Positions 5,311-7,786 of a stretch of DNA of 7,786 nucleotides are shown in pieces. Both the position numbers and the translations under genes were made by a program. The notes beneath the pieces were generated by a model. It was not told where the DNA came from, searched no databases, and saw nothing but the letters and a program-made list of their open reading frames with translations. Origin of the DNA: Methylococcaceae bacterium (GTDB lineage: Bacteria; Pseudomonadota; Gammaproteobacteria; Methylococcales; Methylomonadaceae). The stretch lies in NCBI GenBank assembly GCA_947505055.1, contig CANNLO010000217.1, positions 1-7,786 of the forward strand, given 5' to 3'. How positions within the stretch are numbered: the first letter of the stretch is position 1; every line of letters begins with the position of its first letter.

Positions 5311-7401
5311 TTACGATTGCAATTTGGAAATATCGGCACAGGTCAAAAATTGCTCAGACAGCATGTTAAGCAAGGCCAGACGGTTGGCGCGCAAGTCAAG
5401 ATCATCGGTCATTACCATGACATGATCAAAAAAGGCGTCGACATCATTTTGTAAGTCCGCCAAACGGTTCAAGGTTGCCTGGTAGTCACGCTGCGCTAAT
5501 AACGGTTGAATATCCTCGGCTGATTGCAGCGCCGCTTGCAATAACTGTTGCTCTTGCGGTTCTTGTAGGACTCCAACGCTGGCGGCGGGTTGTGAGTCCG
5601 ATTTTTTCAGGATATTACGGATACGTTTATTAGCAGCAGCAAGGCTTTCCGCCTGGGGCAGTTCCCTGAACGCTTTAACCGCTTGAAGACGCTGCATGAA
5701 ATCTAGCGGTTCGGCTTGTGTTACGGCGAGAACGGCATCAAATTCATCGGCGGTGTAGCCGTGATCAAGACAATAACCTTTTAAGCGGTCGGACATGAAA
5801 TCGATAACCCGATCGGCGGTTGTTGATTGATCTATGATTCCCATGCTCTGCGTGGGAACGACAGCAATCTGGGCGCTGGCAAATTCGGTTAATTCAATAA
5901 TATTAATATTAAGTTTGTTTTCTATGATGGTTCTAAGGATGCCCAGAGCCGCGCGGCGCAAGGCATAAGGATCTTTGTCGCCGGTAGGAATCAAACCGAC
6001 GGCGAAAATTCCAACTAGAGTGTCGATTTTTTCCGCGATAGCCAGAACCTGCCCGGTTGCACTGCCAGCCGTTGGACTGCCGGATTGTTTGGGGAAGTAG
6101 TGTTCCTCAATGGCGTAGGCAACTTCTTTCGGTTCGTTGTCTGCCAGCGCATAGTAGCGTCCCATTAGGCCTTGCAGGTTGCCGAATTCGCCGACCATTT
6201 CGGTCATTAAATCGGCTTTAGCCAATAAGGCTGCGCGTTCGGCCAGTTCAATATTGGCGCCCAAGTGTCCAGCAATAAATTTGGCAAGATTTTGCACCCG
6301 TTTCGTTTTAGCGAAAACTGTTCCCAGGCTTTCTTGAAACACAACGCTGGACAAACTTTCCACGCGGTCTTCCAGCGTCTTTTTACGATCCTGATTCCAG
6401 AAAAATTCTGCATCAGACAGGCGCGGTGTTACTACGCGTTCGTTACCTTGTTGTATGGAGATCGGGTTGGTGCTTTCAATATTGCTAAAAGTGATAAAGT
6501 TGGCCAGTAAATCGCCGTCAGCATTTTTAACCGGAAAATATTTCTGGTTGGTTTGCATGGTGGTGATTAATACTTCCGGCGGTAGCGCCAGATAGCGAGT
6601 ATCAAAAGTACCTGTAATCGGCACGGGCCATTCGTTTAAGGCCGCAATTTCTTCCAGTAAATCATCTTCGATATGGGCAAAACCGTTAACAGCTACGGCG
6701 GCTTGTTGTGCTGCGTCACGGATGATGGTTTTGCGTTGTTCAATATCGGCGATCACGCGGCCTTCTTGGAGTAGGGTTTGTGCATACTCTTCAGGTTTGC
6801 TTATGGTGATTTTTTGTGGCGCGTGAAATCGGTGGCCTTGTGTGGTGGCGCCAGTTTCCAGTCCTAAAATTTCGGTTTTAATGACGCTGTCGCCAAACAA
6901 CAAGACCGCCCAATGCACCGGTCTGACAAATTCGGTAGTGAAACTGCCCCAACGCATGCGTTTGGCAATCGGCAGGCCGGCGATGCTGGTGTGGATAATA
7001 TCCGGTATCAGGTTTTCAGTCGCTTGGCCTTTAACGGCTTGGGTAAAACTCAGCCATTCGCCCTTGTCGGTTTTCAGGCGCTCCAGATTCTCGAAACTTG
7101 TTTCACAACTGCTTGCAAAACCCAAGGCTGCTTTGCTGGGAGTGCCATCGGGAGCAAAAGCCGCTTGTATGGCCGGGCCTCGTTTTTCAACGGTTTTATC
7201 CGGTTGCGCCGTGGACAGATTTTCGATAAAAACTGCCAGACGTCTGGGCGTGGCGTAAGCTTTACTGCCGGTAAAGCTTAATTCAGCGGCGTTAAGCCCC
7301 TGAATAATGTTGTTCAATAAGGCATTGCTCAGTTTCAGCAAGGTTTTGGGGGGCAGTTCTTCTGAACCCAGTTCGAATAGTAGGTGTTTGCTTGTAATCA
7401 T
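5311..7401 (-). CDS. glyS: Glycine--tRNA ligase beta subunit
   Basis: This is the large subunit of the alpha2beta2 bacterial glycyl-tRNA synthetase; the beta chain mainly binds tRNA-Gly, while the alpha chain holds the catalytic core. It has 696 residues against 689 in E. coli. Family landmarks seen in order are the N-terminal LLFELGSEELPPK (7-19), TPRRLAV (51-57), KRGPA (73-77), MRWGSF (149-154), KYFPV (287-291), PRLSDAEFFWNQDRKK (326-341) and DPYALRRAALG (477-487). The C-terminal tail is helical and corresponds to the anticodon-binding-like region. The ATG has a good ribosome binding site (GGGAG with 6 nt spacing) and lies 1 nt after the glyQ stop, giving tight coupling and balanced subunit synthesis. 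No frameshift or missing block is seen. Confidence 0.98.
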   Translation of the reverse strand: MITSKHLLFELGSEELPPKTLLKLSNALLNNIIQGLNAAELSFTGSKAYATPRRLAVFIENLSTAQPDKTVEKRGPAIQAAFAPDGTPSKAALGFASSCETSFENLERLKTDKGEWLSFTQAVKGQATENLIPDIIHTSIAGLPIAKRMRWGSFTTEFVRPVHWAVLLFGDSVIKTEILGLETGATTQGHRFHAPQKITISKPEEYAQTLLQEGRVIADIEQRKTIIRDAAQQAAVAVNGFAHIEDDLLEEIAALNEWPVPITGTFDTRYLALPPEVLITTMQTNQKYFPVKNADGDLLANFITFSNIESTNPISIQQGNERVVTPRLSDAEFFWNQDRKKTLEDRVESLSSVVFQESLGTVFAKTKRVQNLAKFIAGHLGANIELAERAALLAKADLMTEMVGEFGNLQGLMGRYYALADNEPKEVAYAIEEHYFPKQSGSPTAGSATGQVLAIAEKIDTLVGIFAVGLIPTGDKDPYALRRAALGILRTIIENKLNINIIELTEFASAQIAVVPTQSMGIIDQSTTADRVIDFMSDRLKGYCLDHGYTADEFDAVLAVTQAEPLDFMQRLQAVKAFRELPQAESLAAANKRIRNILKKSDSQPAASVGVLQEPQEQQLLQAALQSAEDIQPLLAQRDYQATLNRLADLQNDVDAFFDHVMVMTDDLDLRANRLALLNMLSEQFLTCADISKLQS

Positions 7402-7402
7402 C

Positions 7403-7786
7403 TTATGCTCCCTGTCCGGCTAACATTGGGAAGCCCAGCGCTTCGCGTCGCTGGTAATAAATTTCCGCAACGGATTTGGCCATGTTTCTGACTCTTAATA
7501 AATAGCGTTGACGCTCGGTGACCGAAATAGCATGGCGCGCATCCAGCAAATTAAAGGCATGCGAGGCTTTTAACACCATTTCATAAGCCGGTAACGGCAA
7601 GTTCAGGGCGATTAGTTTGGTGCATTCCTGTTCGTAGGTGTCGAAACAATGGAACATAAACTCAACATTGGCATGCTCAAAGTTGTAAGCGGACATTTCC
7701 ACTTCATTTTGATGAAACACGTCGCCGTAAGTGACGGTGCCGTGCGGACCTTTTGTCCAAACCAGATCGTAAACACTTTTAACGCC
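7403..7786 (-). CDS. glyQ: Glycine--tRNA ligase alpha subunit (3' part, cut by the window edge)
   Basis: The catalytic class II subunit of glycyl-tRNA synthetase. Only the last 127 codons are present; the frame continues off the right edge, and the full protein is about 300 residues in E. coli. The visible part reads through [37 protein letters not shown] and EALGFPM, all characteristic of the GlyQ C-terminus. An internal GTG at 7720 is not a start. The stop TAA is at 7403-7405, one base from the glyS ATG. The promoter of the operon lies outside the window. Confidence 0.97.
   Translation of the reverse strand, partial: GVKSVYDLVWTKGPHGTVTYGDVFHQNEVEMSAYNFEHANVEFMFHCFDTYEQECTKLIALNLPLPAYEMVLKASHAFNLLDARHAISVTERQRYLLRVRNMAKSVAEIYYQRREALGFPMLAGQGA

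Noticed and set aside
5307..5339. Longer gmhB form starting at GTG 5339
   Set aside because: It would overlap glyS by 29 nt, has no ribosome binding site, and adds residues that are simply the glyS tail read in another frame.
6842..7258. 138-codon open frame on the plus strand
   Set aside because: It is antisense to conserved glyS sequence and has no ribosome binding site or recognisable domain.
1..7786. Mobile elements, CRISPR arrays, tRNA genes, defence or phage systems
   Set aside because: No transposase, terminal repeats, regularly spaced repeats, cloverleaf or defence-protein motifs are seen. Apart from the gap at 2446-2887 the window is ordinary chromosomal gene content.

Overview
The window looks like chromosomal DNA of a gammaproteobacterium with moderate GC. 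The minus-strand order glyQ-glyS-gmhB-plsC is a familiar gammaproteobacterial arrangement. The protein sequences, the YchJ homologue and the VTT/FAD-oxidoreductase fusion fit an environmental gammaproteobacterium, possibly a methanotroph of the Methylococcales; that last step is inference. I see no tRNA, rRNA, insertion sequence, CRISPR array or phage gene.

Layout. Bases 1-140 carry the possible 3' end of an unidentified plus-strand gene. Bases 286-2445 (+) encode a 719-residue fusion of a polytopic VTT (TVP38/TMEM64/DedA-like) membrane domain to a MerA/lipoamide-dehydrogenase-like flavin disulfide oxidoreductase. Bases 2446-2887 are an unusually AT-rich gap. It holds an extended -10-like promoter, a possible 48-50 codon small gene, a long stem-loop with a T tract, and promoter-like elements for the next gene. 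Bases 2888-3373 (+) encode a YchJ-family SEC-C protein with a TTG start. Bases 3374-3536 are a convergent junction with two inverted repeats. Bases 3537-3944 (-) encode a small lipoprotein of unknown function with its own promoter. From 4049 to the right edge a tight minus-strand operon is transcribed leftward: glyQ (partial), glyS, gmhB and plsC.

How the genes work together. GlyQ and GlyS are the alpha and beta subunits of the tetrameric bacterial glycyl-tRNA synthetase. GmhB makes heptose 1-phosphate for the lipopolysaccharide inner core, and PlsC makes phosphatidic acid for membrane phospholipid. The gaps and overlaps (1 nt, 4 nt, then about a 35 nt overlap) imply one transcript with translational coupling, so protein synthesis and envelope building share one regulatory unit. 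The most unusual gene is the membrane-anchored oxidoreductase fusion. It keeps the redox-active CxxxxC but has Tyr where disulfide reductases have the catalytic His, and it lacks the C-terminal Cys pair of true mercuric reductase. The most open non-coding question is what the 2446-2887 gap encodes.
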